A stretch of 28,299 nucleotides of DNA, taken from assembly GCA_000226015.1 (NCBI GenBank), contig JH154983.1:259756-288054 (forward strand), written 5' to 3'. The stretch's first letter is position 1; each line of letters opens with the position of its first letter. Shown here piece after piece: positions 17,736 through 28,267 of the stretch. The stretch is from Mnemiopsis leidyi (Eukaryota; Ctenophora; Tentaculata; Lobata; Bolinopsidae). Both the position numbers and the translations under genes were made by a program. The notes beneath the pieces are model-generated. The model was not told the DNA's origin. It did not search any database and saw only the letters and a program-made list of their open reading frames with translations.

Positions 17736-20194
17736 CCTTCTCATCATCATCACGTGACAAATATGTGAGCGATTTGAGTGAATGTTGTTCCAGGTGGTGG
17801 TGGTTGTTTTGCGATTTTATACATGCTCGGAGATATTACGTGGATTGTAAGCACAGATAAAAATATCAAATCTATTTTAACTATTGTTCTTGAATCGTTT
17901 GTACTACTATCACGCTACGTGTAATGATTTATTATTTATTGGTTCTGTTATTTGAATATGTTGTACAGCCCGAGTATGTTATTTTAAATGCTGATGTGAA
18001 ATGTGTGTTAACAGAACGATAACAACTGATATAACGTTTGTTGTTAGTGGCGATTTAACTGAAAACTTCATCTTTATTTTAAAGGAGTTTTCCTGGAGTG
18101 CTTATTTTGTTCCAGTTTGACTTTGTAAAGACCATGAAACCAGATTTGATATAAACTTGAGATTTGATTCTAGTAGCTTGTAGAATGTAGATATAAATAT
18201 ATTTTGTACTCAGTGGGATTATATAAAGCTAGGGAATGTTTTATCCAGTAGACGATTGTATACCTCTGTGACTAGAAGGCTTTGCGGCGTTATGATAGTG
18301 TTTGTAAATCTCAAATTGTTCTGTTACACTATTGAACAAGATGAATTTCTATTTTTAACGACAATGTACGTGCTTCTCTGAGTTTAATCTGCGAATTGTT
18401 TACGAAACCTAACGTGAATGCAACTTATCTGGCTTTACAGGTTGTTTCACGTGTTACTGAAGCCGTGGAATGTACGACAGACTGTAGTCAACTACACTGT
18501 AGTCCTCCAAACATATTACATATCTTGTATATGTAGGTCCCTAAATCTTAATAACCTTCCAGAGAACCACCATGATATGGGCGGGTGCCTGTTATGATAT
18601 GTGATATTTAGTGACAACTCAAACAGACGAGCTCAGGGCTGCCTTTTTGGCGCGTTGCCAACTGAGCTACTTGTCTACTTGTCAAAGATTTATATCAAAC
18701 ATGATTCATTGTCCAACGCTACGCTTTACATTTATATATTTTATCAACCCAGGCCTTCTTCGTGACAAATTTCTAAAGCAGAACAACCAAACGGATTATC
18801 ACTTACAACGATCAGTAAAAAACGGCACCAAACGGCAAACAGTGAGTCACTGTTAATTACTAAATCAGAAATAGTAACCCGTCTCAATGATTATGTACTC
18901 GTTCAATTTTCAATATTTTTCCCACGTCATGCACGTGCCATGTGATTGTCGTTTGTCTCTTGAACTTTTCATGAAAAGACGAAACAAAATTTTATATCTT
19001 CGAGCAGATGTCTATAAATAACTTCACAATGAGTACTTTCAGTAACACGCGGCCAAGAAAGTGCGATAAAATGTTTTGTCACGTGATCTTTTTATGAATT
19101 CTGGACGCGCGCACGTACGTTCGTACTCATTGTACGTTAGCCTTTTAGCCGGGCCATGCACTACACATTGACAATATCGGCAAAATTAAGTTTCAGAAAA
19201 GTTTAGTAATTGATATATCGCATAGGTAACGCCTTGTATTGCATACAGTTTATTGATACCTGTTACTACGAAAACGCTTTTAGGCATCTGCAACTTCAAA
19301 CTGAAAATTCAAAATTTGTGGATAAATGAGTTTTGACAATTGACATAGCAAGCCAGGCGTCATATCAAATTTTCATATCTGCTTATTTCATGAACATCTA
19401 ACAATTCAATCGGGTACGCCTTTTTACCGACACCCACGTCGCTGTCAAATTACGATAAATATAAGATCTATGGAGTATTCAGGCCAGGGTGTTCAATAAT
19501 CGTTCAGTGCAGGGCACGTGAAACTTCATTAGATATCGGACAGTCTGATTACAGATTTGCCTGGCTTTGAAGTTTACATTAGTCTTATGAGTATGACGTA
19601 TTCGGTATCATTTCCAATTGCATGGGTCTCAAAATTTAAGATTGCTGTTACAAACCTCAACTCATGAAGTCAGAGATTCCATTTGTCGTGCAGGATGCAA
19701 TCATGCGAAGACAGTGACGAAATGTGGAATGGTAGATCTAATCTCGAAATACCGTTCAAAAGGAATAAGCTGCAGTATAATGTAATTGAGTGCCTTTGGC
19801 AGTCGATCCTCAGGGCAGCTGATCAGCTCTGATTGCACGCGGAAAGTCCCTTAGAGGGGCGGCACAGATCATGTAATTAATTCGCCCCACTTTTGCCTCT
19901 TAGCATATGTAAGCCTTGACATGTAGTAATGATGGCCCTCTATCGTCACGCGCATCTCATTTGACTGTCATCCCCGCGTCTGATTGGGCGTCTGTCCTGC
20001 CCCATGGCATGTCACGTGGCAACAACGTGATGCGCGTGACCTGACATCTGATTCTCTCGGATCTAATAAACGCCTCATTACGGTCCCCGGTCATTTACTA
20101 ACCAGACGCAAGCGCCTCTTGCACATACCGCTCTTTCGCGCCACTGATCTTACTAGAGCAGCGGCATCCGCATTGAACACACCATTTCGCAAAT
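17736..20194. other. 3' region of Vac8-like gene and upstream region of SOX gene
   Basis: I recognise no gene in this stretch. It includes the 3' UTR of the Vac8-like gene and presumably the SOX promoter, but no TATA box or clear transcription start was found. CACGTG occurs at 17751, 18448, 18932, 19080, 19515 and 20013. The 81-codon open frame at 18611-18856 has no recognisable motif. Confidence 0.45.
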
Positions 20195-21012
20195 ATGACA
20201 GCCAGTATTGTTGATGTTTCTGCTTGTCAGTCCCTCCCTAATGTTTCCCCTGATACTGGTGACTCTAAACCAGTTCGTGTGACCCCAGAGTACACTCAGC
20301 AACGAAAGGACGGCCACATCAAGAGGCCGATGAACGCCTTCATGGTCTGGTCGCAGATTCAACGTGCCAAAATCGTGAAGGAGAAACCGAATATGCACAA
20401 CGCAGCCATCAGCAAACAGTTGGGTTGTGCTTGGAAAGAGTTGTCCCATGACGAGAGACTACCCTACATCATCGAGTCTCAGCGGCTGAAACGGGTCCAC
20501 AAACAGCAGTATCCCGACTACAAGTACAGACCCAAGAAACGCTGCAGGACGTCCAAAGAAGAGTCAGACCCTCCTGTTCTCATCAGAAAACCTACTGTCA
20601 GTGCGCCGATCTCTCGACCTTCCTCACCAGCGGTGATACTGACCCGCACCACCACCACCTCCCCTCCTTCCCCTCCTAAACCAGTCCTGACTGCTAAACC
20701 TCTACCGAAAACAGCAGTTCCACTTTCAGTCAACACCAAAACTAAATCTGCCCCCACCTCCTCTCAGAGAACAACCCCCACATCCTCCTCAAGATCTCCC
20801 TCTCTAGCTCCCTCAGTGCCCAGGAAGCGGACCAGACACATCATCTCCCCGGTGGTGACCTCAACCCAGCCCCACACCAGACCTACTTACTCGCTTCCTC
20901 AGATAAAGAGGAAGAGATCGCTCAAGATTGAGAGAACTAACGAAGCCAATGATAGGTTCGAGTTTGTGGAGTCAACACTTCCCAGAAAAGTTGTTCACAG
21001 CGGCATTAAAAG
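20195..21012 (+). CDS. SOX gene exon 1 (HMG box)
   Basis: It starts at ATG 20195, the first methionine of the frame, preceded by AAAT, a fair initiation context. It encodes residues 1-272 and two bases of codon 273. The donor AG|GTTGGT follows at 21013; reading on gives a hydrophobic run and a stop at 21071-21073. That read-through could be an intron-retained form. The exon is GC-richer than its surroundings. Confidence 0.9.
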
Positions 21013-21598
21013 GTTGGTTTTCAGCATCAGTGTGTTTTTATTTGCATTTTCTTACTTTTCTCAGTCACATTAACTAACTGTATAACGTCATACACCATGC
21101 TTGCTGAATTGTAAGTTGTTAATCCTGACTTCTGTGAGCAAATCTACTTTAAACTTAACTCATGAGAATGATGTAACTGTGTTCATGATCTGTGCTTTAT
21201 TGACGTAGTACACTCTCCTCAGATTCGTCACCGTCCTGGACTCTAAGAGTGGGGGCTCCCGGCGCTTCAAGATCACTTCCTGTGGCAGTTCTGCCTCGCC
21301 AAGCCCGCCCCACCCGGGCCCCCAGAGTCCCAAGTTCCAGGCCTGCTCGCCCGTCCTGCCCCACGAATCACAAATAATCTCGGAGTTGGGTCCGCCGGAA
21401 GAATCCCTGACTCCCAGCCCGATTCTCGACACGAAGAAGCAGACGTGCCTGATAGACACGCTCTACTTCGACAACTACATGGACTACTTCATGGGCACGC
21501 TCAGTGAAACGGACGTTTCTCAGTCAAATTACACGACGGCCGAGGTTTGGAACTTGATAAAGTTGGAATCTCCTTTTTACAGCACCGCTTGTTGTTGA
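20195..21598 (+). CDS. SOX-family HMG-box transcription factor, probably group C, two exons
   Basis: Exons 20195-21012 and 21223-21598 join to 397 codons plus TGA. Residues 41-119 are a SOX HMG box: [20 protein letters not shown] with the F-M wedge, [15 protein letters not shown], and the tail [11 protein letters not shown], which usually serves as a nuclear localisation signal. Such proteins bind ATTGT-type sites in the minor groove and bend DNA. WSQI and [10 protein letters not shown] favour group C. Residues 124-230 are proline/serine/threonine-rich, with basic clusters PRKRTR and KRKRS. The acidic, aromatic C-terminus ([20 protein letters not shown], then TAEVWNLI) suits a transactivation domain and faintly resembles the SoxC end. 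Helix 1 reads QRAK where RRK is usual, so the protein is diverged. No neighbour gene hints at partners. Confidence 0.9.
21223..21598 (+). CDS. SOX gene exon 2 (C-terminal region)
   Basis: The acceptor is ACTCTCCTCAG, ending at 21222. One base completes the split arginine codon and 124 more codons follow to TGA at 21596-21598. The frame reads [19 protein letters not shown], a proline/serine-rich linker and the acidic aromatic tail. The intron is 210 bases. Phase agreement and GC-rich coding composition support the join. Confidence 0.85.
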
Positions 21599-24420
21599 TG
21601 TTTGTAGAGAAGTGTACTGTGATTAGTTTGGGTGTGGTTAAGTGTCACAGGGTTCTTTATCGGCTTTACTACCACAGCTTGGTTTTTATGACTCGTGTGC
21701 TAACTTCTTGGTTGTTTTTTGGCTTTATGTTTTTAACCTCCTTGAGATTTTACGTGTAAGTTTTTTTATAGTTTCATCGCTCACGGTAATTTTTTAGAGA
21801 TCTCATCAATTTACATTTAATTAGCCACCTAATCGTGCTAAGGACCCTCCCAATGCCATGGTAATCTAATCAGCTGCTGACACTTGTACACCTATCCGTA
21901 TCGAAACAACACCCGTCCCATTAGAGTTTTAATTAGAGTCCCTACATCTGACAATCCTCGATTTCAAATTTCGTTATGCAACTTTAAATTCAGCTATACA
22001 AGAAACCATGCACCCATGTCTCTCAAGTGTCATTGTAATTCTACGACAGAGTTTCCAGAATTTGATCCTGTCAAGGCTCGCACTCTACCTTCATGTGACT
22101 TGTCATGGCCGGCCTTCACCAAATTACCACCTTGTACCACCACATTTATAGCCATTGTGAAGAGTCTCCACTAATTATGGCCAGTAAGATTAGCTGATTA
22201 ATCTTCAATAACGATCTTATTTGCACGTGGGAACAGAATGTGTCTGTACCTGGTGTTTTGATCATCATGTTCAGCTTGTTCATCATGTTCGTCATGTTCA
22301 GCTTGACATTCGCTACATATTCAGTACACTCACACACTCTAGCATAAATAGACATGGCACAATCTTTTGATTGAATCTTGTGGTCCTCATGAAAATTAAA
22401 ATAGCAAGTTGGATGAAATTACCATTGTTGACACCTTAAGACCTAATTTGTATTTATAATTATATGGGAGCATTGAGGGCCCTACGCCGCACACACGCAC
22501 ACTACACATTGCCATGATACCATGATCTTTTAACTCATTACTCCTTCGTAAACACAGCTATTATTGTAGAACTCCGATTGGGGGCCCCTGAGGGGACCGC
22601 TAAAACAGCATCACTCTAGCTTTTTATGGCACGCCTTTTGAGACTTGGGCCTGAAGAGCATGGTGGACTGATTATACCTTAAGTGGGTAAAACTCGACCT
22701 TAATATACTAAGTAGTTGATCTAGTGAGTGGAAATTTGGATTTCAAACTTGTATTATTTGGCCAGATTGTAAGATTCCAAAGTTGGGCATTATTCTGTAC
22801 CGTGAATTAGCCACAGATCAAAGTATAGCATGAATTAATGCAACTACAATAACTACAATAACTTTACTCCTTTACAATAACTCATACAGATTGTACATCA
22901 GCCATCAAAATTTCACCAGGTATTATATGGAAATTTTCAGCTAGACGTCAATACAGGTCCTTCCCTTTACTCTCGAGACCAAAAGTACTGCACAGCAGAC
23001 CTACTCCTTCATAAATCTAGCTGTGCAGACTTCCGTCTGGCGTGGCTGGCTAACCGTTGTAATGCTGTACTGTGATTAAATGTACCTCTGCAGCCCTCCT
23101 TCATATCCCTAATTAGTATCCTGTTATGTGGGCATTATAAAGGCAGATTGGTTCCTTAGCATTGCTGAGGGACCCCTGTATTGAGTGTATCTGTGTAGGG
23201 TCCAATGTACAGGATGAACTTACCAAGGCAAACATTGGGCGGGAAAATAACCTATTTTCCATGTAAAGGGAACGTGTGAACCAGACATGAAATGTAGAAA
23301 ATCTTGATTGGTTCTCATACTGGTACTCACTTTCAAGTTTACAGGGCCCTCTAAGAAACACTTTGCCGTGTCCAGATTGGGCTGTTTAGTAAACTGAACC
23401 AATAGCACCGCCTTAGTTTGAAACATCTCCACTAAACACACATCCTCATATTAACATGACATCTATTGCTGGCTCTCTAAACTCTAATGGGAAACTTTTA
23501 AGTCAGGTGACAGCGGCTGTTACAAAATTGTTTAGATAGCCATTTAGACAAACTTAAACATGGCATCCAGATTTGACTGGTTCTGATTTTTTCACTTGGG
23601 AACCAATTAACAGACTATTTATAGGGTTTAATGAGGTTATGGTGTTAGATGTCGGGTTATTTGTGAAGCTAATCTTGGTGAAATTTATCAGATTAAAGGT
23701 TGTGAAATATAGAAACTTGAAGAAAATGACTCTAGAAATGTATTTATGTATTTATTTTCGGGCTTATTTGATATATTTGATATAGGAATAATTATGCATG
23801 CGGGTGTAGAATTCTACCTATCAAGCCCATTATGATCATAATTAATGCTTTTATGGCATTCCCTTTTTTTTACTCCTGTCAGTTGTTATACATGCTTTGT
23901 GCCAAATTTAATTATTTTTGTATTCTCTGCTATTTGGTACTGCGTAAAATGTTGAAAATATATGTTATTAAAACTTGAGATACTTTTAAGAGTTTTGTTT
24001 CTTTGTTAAGTTATTTTGGTTATGAGAATGATATATAATAATATTCATTATTTGATGATGATTTGTCGAGTTTCCTTTCTCCCTGCCCCACCGAAAAGTC
24101 CCCAATTTTACCAGCTCTGCAGCTCCACACTAAGTTTATGTGGCTCCCCGAGGGTTGGTTACCCCCTTAAAATCTAATCAAATATCTCTTACTCTACTCT
24201 ACCGGGCCTGACCACCTACAGGGCTTTTCAAATCTAATTGCTTGCTCCTTCATAAATATTTTCGTTGACGAATCCGGTGCTTGCTGAAAAACCATCCATC
24301 AAGAACCAAGTGGAGCTCATCGGGGGGTCGTTCGATTGAGGAGAGACCTCAAACCTGCCCCATCTGTTTGCTCCGTAATGACCTGTGCTTGCAGACAAAC
24401 GGGAAGCTTCATGAATATTT
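21599..24420. other. 3' region of SOX gene and intergenic DNA
   Basis: No gene is recognised. Open frames in this stretch are under 100 codons and lack motifs or credible exon boundaries. One CACGTG occurs at 22224. At 22575-22600 there is a GC-rich inverted stretch around GGGGGCCCCTGAGGGG. A short repeat of CATGTTC lies at 22262-22312. Confidence 0.45.
22262..22312. repeat. short CATGTTCAGCTTG repeat
   Basis: ATCATGTTCAGCTTG, ATCATGTTCG and TCATGTTCAGCTTG follow each other in about 50 bases. This is a small imperfect tandem repeat with no visible function. Confidence 0.6.
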
Positions 24421-24430
24421 TGTCGGGTAA

Positions 24431-24519
24431 CCAATCAGACTTTCCTACTATACCACATGACACATGGCAGCCAATCAGAGGCCAGCAGACAGATCTGAGC
24501 GGGTCACTGTGAACACGTG
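24431..24519. promoter_or_regulatory. CCAAT plus E-box module 1
   Basis: CCAATCAG occurs at 24431 and 24471, and CACGTG at 24514. CCAATCAG is the typical NF-Y site, and CACGTG is bound by bHLH-zip factors such as USF, MITF/TFE or Myc/Max. Binding is inferred from motif only. Confidence 0.4.
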
Positions 24520-24739
24520 GTATTTGAGCTACACATGTTGTCCTGAACTTTGCCCCTCCCTTTCAACCGTTCCTTTCTAAAAATAACACCTTCATCAGAC
24601 GTAGACAAACACAGCTGTTAAGACATTCCTTCCTTACTGTTGAGCCTGAAAATGTGTAGATTTATGTTGTTGTGTATCACATTTCTCTACCGGCCGTTCA
24701 ACCGCACTGAGGTGACATTCAAGTTGCAGTCAGCCACGG

Positions 24740-24760
24740 TATAAAAGGAAAATGACGTCA
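24740..24760 (+). promoter_or_regulatory. TATA box with adjacent CRE
   Basis: TATAAAAGG (24740-24748) is followed closely by TGACGTCA (24753-24760), a perfect cAMP-response element. Orientation would favour plus-strand initiation near 24770, about 390 bases before the ORF at 25160. No transcript evidence is available. Confidence 0.4.
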
Positions 24761-25159
24761 TAAAGTGACCGGTGATGTTACAATAGGACCGCTTTTCAGG
24801 CTGGTTCCTTGATCATGCTGGACATTATGTCATCTTGAAATCGAATACAGGGACTAACAGGATATATGCTGATTAAAGCCTGCACCTGTGTTAACCATGA
24901 CATCAACTTTCTATAAGAGATAAGTTTGTTGGAGTCTCGCCAGAGCCAAACATTAATTCCAGCCGTGACAAATTTCCAGGATACCAGTTTTTCCGGGCAC
25001 CTAATAAACCTTACCTTAAATTCTTCTGTCCTGGTGCTAAATTAGGCACACACGTTTACACTACTGTCGAAACACTTCCAGTAGACACTTTTTCTAGACA
25101 TCTTCACTTTTTGGAGCCGACCGCATTAGCCGCCCACTGCATCTTTATTGCAGTTAAAG

Positions 25160-25501
25160 ATGCCTGATATTAGACCAACAAGTACACCGCACTTAAACGT
25201 TCTTCTCGATGTGTGTTATATTTTGATAGTTACCTTCACGATAGTATTCATATCATTCGCACAGAAGTATTTTAATGTCATCACTGAATTTTGTCTGGAC
25301 GCGGTGCACAATAACATGACGGAATTATTCCATGAGCCCATGATGTTTGATAATTCACACAACTTTGATTGTTCACTTCGTAATACGGCACCGAGCAGAT
25401 ATGATTATGCGATAAAGAATTCATATACTCAGCTATGTTTCGGTACACAATTTGTAGATACATCAAGGTCTGAGTGTAAATTTGCAATCTGCTGCTACTG
25501 A
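25160..25501 (+). CDS. uncertain 113-aa protein with one membrane segment
   Basis: The frame from ATG 25160 (A at -3) to TGA encodes 113 residues. Residues about 12-34 (LNVLLDVCYILIVTFTIVFI and onward) form one hydrophobic segment that could be a membrane helix or signal anchor. The rest is polar, with an N-glycosylation motif (NNMTE) and several cysteines near the end, including a final CCY. I recognise no family. A TATA+CRE lies upstream, but other ATGs lie between. It could equally be one exon of a larger gene or a chance open frame. Confidence 0.25.
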   Translation: MPDIRPTSTPHLNVLLDVCYILIVTFTIVFISFAQKYFNVITEFCLDAVHNNMTELFHEPMMFDNSHNFDCSLRNTAPSRYDYAIKNSYTQLCFGTQFVDTSRSECKFAICCY

Positions 25502-25530
25502 AGGTGAAATAGTCTCTTTCAGACCTCCTT

Positions 25531-25546
25531 ACACACACACACACAC
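25531..25546. repeat. AC microsatellite
   Basis: Eight AC units lie 30 bases after the stop of the uncertain ORF. The minus-strand open frame over this tract is low-complexity at its start and is not called. Confidence 0.85.
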
Positions 25547-25671
25547 TCTACACTCGATTGATTAACTCCTGTAAAATTTAATCCTCCTTCCCAGAGCGCA
25601 TTGTATCCCTTCAGACGGCTTCAGGGGCCAAATTTATCCTCAAATCACGCTCCTTCGTGTCCCAATCAGCG

Positions 25672-25914
25672 TCCCGCCGAGCCGTTCTCAACCAATAAGG
25701 GACCGATCTGGAACCACGTGACACGAAAGTCACGTGATGTGCAGGAAGAGGTGTCTGAGTAGGTGTTGTCATGGTAACAAATAGTTGTCACGTGCTCACC
25801 CAGACTACACTTCCAATTACAGTACATCTTGACCGTGATTACCCCAGCAGGAAGTTTAGCTGACAGCTCCGGTTAGATCGTGTATCGTGTTGTGATTGCG
25901 GGGCTGGTCACGTG
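25672..25914. promoter_or_regulatory. CCAAT plus E-box module 2
   Basis: CCAATCAG at 25672 and CCAAT at 25692 are followed by CACGTG at 25715, 25731, 25789 and 25909. Four E-boxes in 200 bases is the densest cluster in the window. It looks like an enhancer or promoter, but no coding exon is assigned to it. Confidence 0.45.
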
Positions 25915-25929
25915 GTCTCCTAGTAATCC

Positions 25930-27120
25930 CAGTTCACAAAATTTCCTGATTATTAACTGTTTTGGAGAGAGGAGAAATAATTGTCTGCGTTGTATTGTGT
26001 GGTTTGGAGTCATGGAAATAAACTGTTTCACTATTTAAATTTGAGAAGATAATTATAAATAGCTGCACTGATCTTCCTCATGGAATTCTAGGCACAAAGC
26101 GGTCCTCTTACCGAAACATAACGACTGCCATCATTTTGTCGAAAACACTGTCAAATTTCTAAATTGCAGTGCCAGTTAAACATGCCCAGTATCCAACGTG
26201 GGGTCATTTCAAAAAGGTGCTCGATCTTTTGGCAGGGAAGTGAGAACTTTGTGTTATGCTCCATGCAAGTTTTATAATGCGCTGAAACGTACTGCATGCT
26301 TCATGAGCTGCTTCACGCTGTAACACGTGCGCTGAAATTCCTTGTTGCAAGCACGATAGCCCTTTCCTCCCCTCTGACTAAGGCGGCTTAGCCAAACACC
26401 GCTGAGAGACCTGTGTGCTGTGGTTTAGATCACTATCCTGCTCGAGAAAGGTCGCTAAATCTAGGTAAATCTCATGCAGGAAAAGAAATGTGTTATGGTT
26501 CAAGTTAAGCAGTAATCATTATTTCTGTTGACGGGTAAGATCCTCACAAGAAATGTGGTTTAATGTTAAGTTGAGTCTGAATCACGGGGGCTGCTCAAAT
26601 CTGATGATAGCGACTCATCAAACTCCTGGTTTAAACACATGTAATCGTCTTTGGCCAAGCTATTGGAAGTTAAACTATGATGAATGACGAAGATACCAAA
26701 GCGATTTAACTGCCATATTCAATATTCAGTTATCTGATCAACGTCAAGATCTGGACTCATCACAGTAAACAGTTTCATCTGAGAATTGAGATCATGCTCA
26801 AAATCTCAAATCGATATCATCGTAACCAGTACCTGCAAATATATATCATGATAACAGTGCCAATTAGATCGACAGTTTCTAGCACAAATAATTATATCTC
26901 TGACATACTTGCTGCAGATAAGATAGTGAGTTTAACATGACCAATAAAACCCAGTACTCCTGACCCGGATTGTCCTCACTATTTCTGTGTCGTTGACCCT
27001 CCCTTCAGTGTTTCTCATCCATTTTCTCACTCGGCTGTCAGACCTGATGACAAGGTGTAGAGATAAGGGGCTCGCGTGCACCCCCTGATCCTCTCTTTAG
27101 TGAGGTTTCACTTGCAGTCT
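25930..27120. other. intergenic, no gene recognised
   Basis: I see no coding sequence, RNA gene or tandem array. One CACGTG occurs at 26324. Stops are frequent in all frames. Confidence 0.45.
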
Positions 27121-27126
27121 GAGCTT

Positions 27127-27187
27127 CCAATCAGATGATGAGGAGGGAAGCTTGGACCAATCAGCGGGCCCTTATTGAGATCACGTG
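27127..27187. promoter_or_regulatory. CCAAT plus E-box module 3
   Basis: CCAATCAG at 27127 and 27157 is followed by TCACGTGA at 27181-27188. The order and ~20-base spacing from the second CCAAT to the E-box repeat the pattern of the other two modules. Confidence 0.4.
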
Positions 27188-27435
27188 ACCAACTGACTTT
27201 GAGAACATTAGGGCAATTTAGTTAGGTTGGTTCAGAGTATTGTACGTGGACGGTGCAATAAAACACATGCGTGAGAGGTGTGAACTGGATGTTTTGTTAA
27301 TTCGAAGTGACTTTAACATCTAACTGGCAGATCGCTTAAAGTGATACCCCCAATTTCAACCAGAAGAGCAATCTGTTTGTGTCAAATAAGCTCGGGCCAC
27401 CAATCAAGAAAACGATCATGAGAGTGAACCATCAT

Positions 27436-27860
27436 TTTCAAAGTAAGTTATCATGGTCTTCGAAGTAAGCTTATGTTACCATCATCATGGTCTTCAAAGT
27501 GAGTTTCCATGGTCTTCAAAGTAAATTATCATTGTTTTCAAAGTTAGTTATCAATTATCATGGTCTGCGAAATCAGTTTTAGTTTTAAGACCATGCTAAC
27601 TAATTTCGAATACCATGATAACTTACTTTGAAAGCTATGGTAATTGGTAATTTACTTTGAAGACCAGGATAACTTAATTTGATCACTGATTTGAAGACCA
27701 TGATGACTCACTTTAAAGACCATGATAACTGACTTTCAACACCATGATAACTTACTTTAAAGACCACGATAATTCACTCTGAAGACCACAATTAGTAATT
27801 ATGGTCCTCAGAGTGGGCTAGCATGGTCTTAAAAGTAAGTGATTATGGGCTTTATACTTA
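27436..27860. repeat. two-orientation minisatellite with long inverted symmetry
   Basis: A ~24-bp unit, about CATGGTCTTCAAAGTAAGTTAT, occurs several times forward in 27436-27590. Its reverse complement (ATAACTTACTTTGAAGACCATG) then occurs repeatedly in 27590-27790, and a forward form returns at 27800-27850. Copies are diverged. The whole could fold into a long imperfect hairpin. It is not a CRISPR because unit orientation changes and there are no unique spacers of constant length. Confidence 0.85.
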
Positions 27861-27964
27861 AAATAAGTAATTTAATTACTAACTGAAGTTGTTGCTGGGC
27901 CATTATCCAGCCTTAAATGGAGAATAAAATAGTAAATAGATACATACAATAATAATTAGAAAGT

Positions 27965-28267
27965 TTATATCGCTACACTAATTGTTGGAATTAAATTGAA
28001 ATTAATTTCATTTACTGGCACTTCTTTAATGTTCACTTTTCCCTTAAATCCTCTAATTGCTATAAGTGTTGCTTTAAGAAGGGCAAATCGAAGTCTTGTT
28101 CTTACAAATGAAATAACATGCTGATAAGATTCTCCCTTTTTTTCAGCGATCATTGTTGACAATCTTTTGAAAAACCTTTGACACCCTGGCGCCATTCCTC
28201 CACTTGTCGAAAATACTAATGGTGTAAAATTCCCCCGCTCCACGTGTATCACCCTTGATTCGTACAA
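27965..28267 (-). pseudogene. mobile-element protein fragment, C-terminal part
   Basis: The minus-strand frame reads YESRVIHVERGNFTPLVFST, SGGMAPGCQRFFKRL, ESYQHVISFVRTRLRFALLK and IRGFKGK. I recognise this from memory as a C-terminal module of proteins carried by mobile elements in invertebrates; it usually follows an EK-rich helix and a DVRV-type segment like the one at 1156-1473. In the correct frame, a stop lies just upstream (about 28289-28291), and a one-base change in the A-run near 28272-28277 separates it from residues that look like the expected EK-rich helix, so the copy is broken. The window ends 32 bases further on. Confidence 0.55.

Noticed and set aside
20153..20757. Minus-strand open frames of 98 and 79 codons
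   Set aside because: They are antisense shadows of the SOX exon 1, which has a clear HMG box.
21013..21073. Read-through end of SOX exon 1 as the natural C-terminus
   Set aside because: It adds a short hydrophobic tail unlike SOX proteins, while splicing to 21223 keeps frame for 124 more residues with coding-like composition. Intron retention remains possible.
23113..23785. Several 70-82 codon open frames
   Set aside because: They show no domain, no credible splice sites and AT-rich composition like the surrounding intergenic DNA.
25281..25544. 87-codon minus-strand open frame
   Set aside because: It starts in the AC microsatellite and is antisense to the uncertain plus-strand ORF; no motif is visible.
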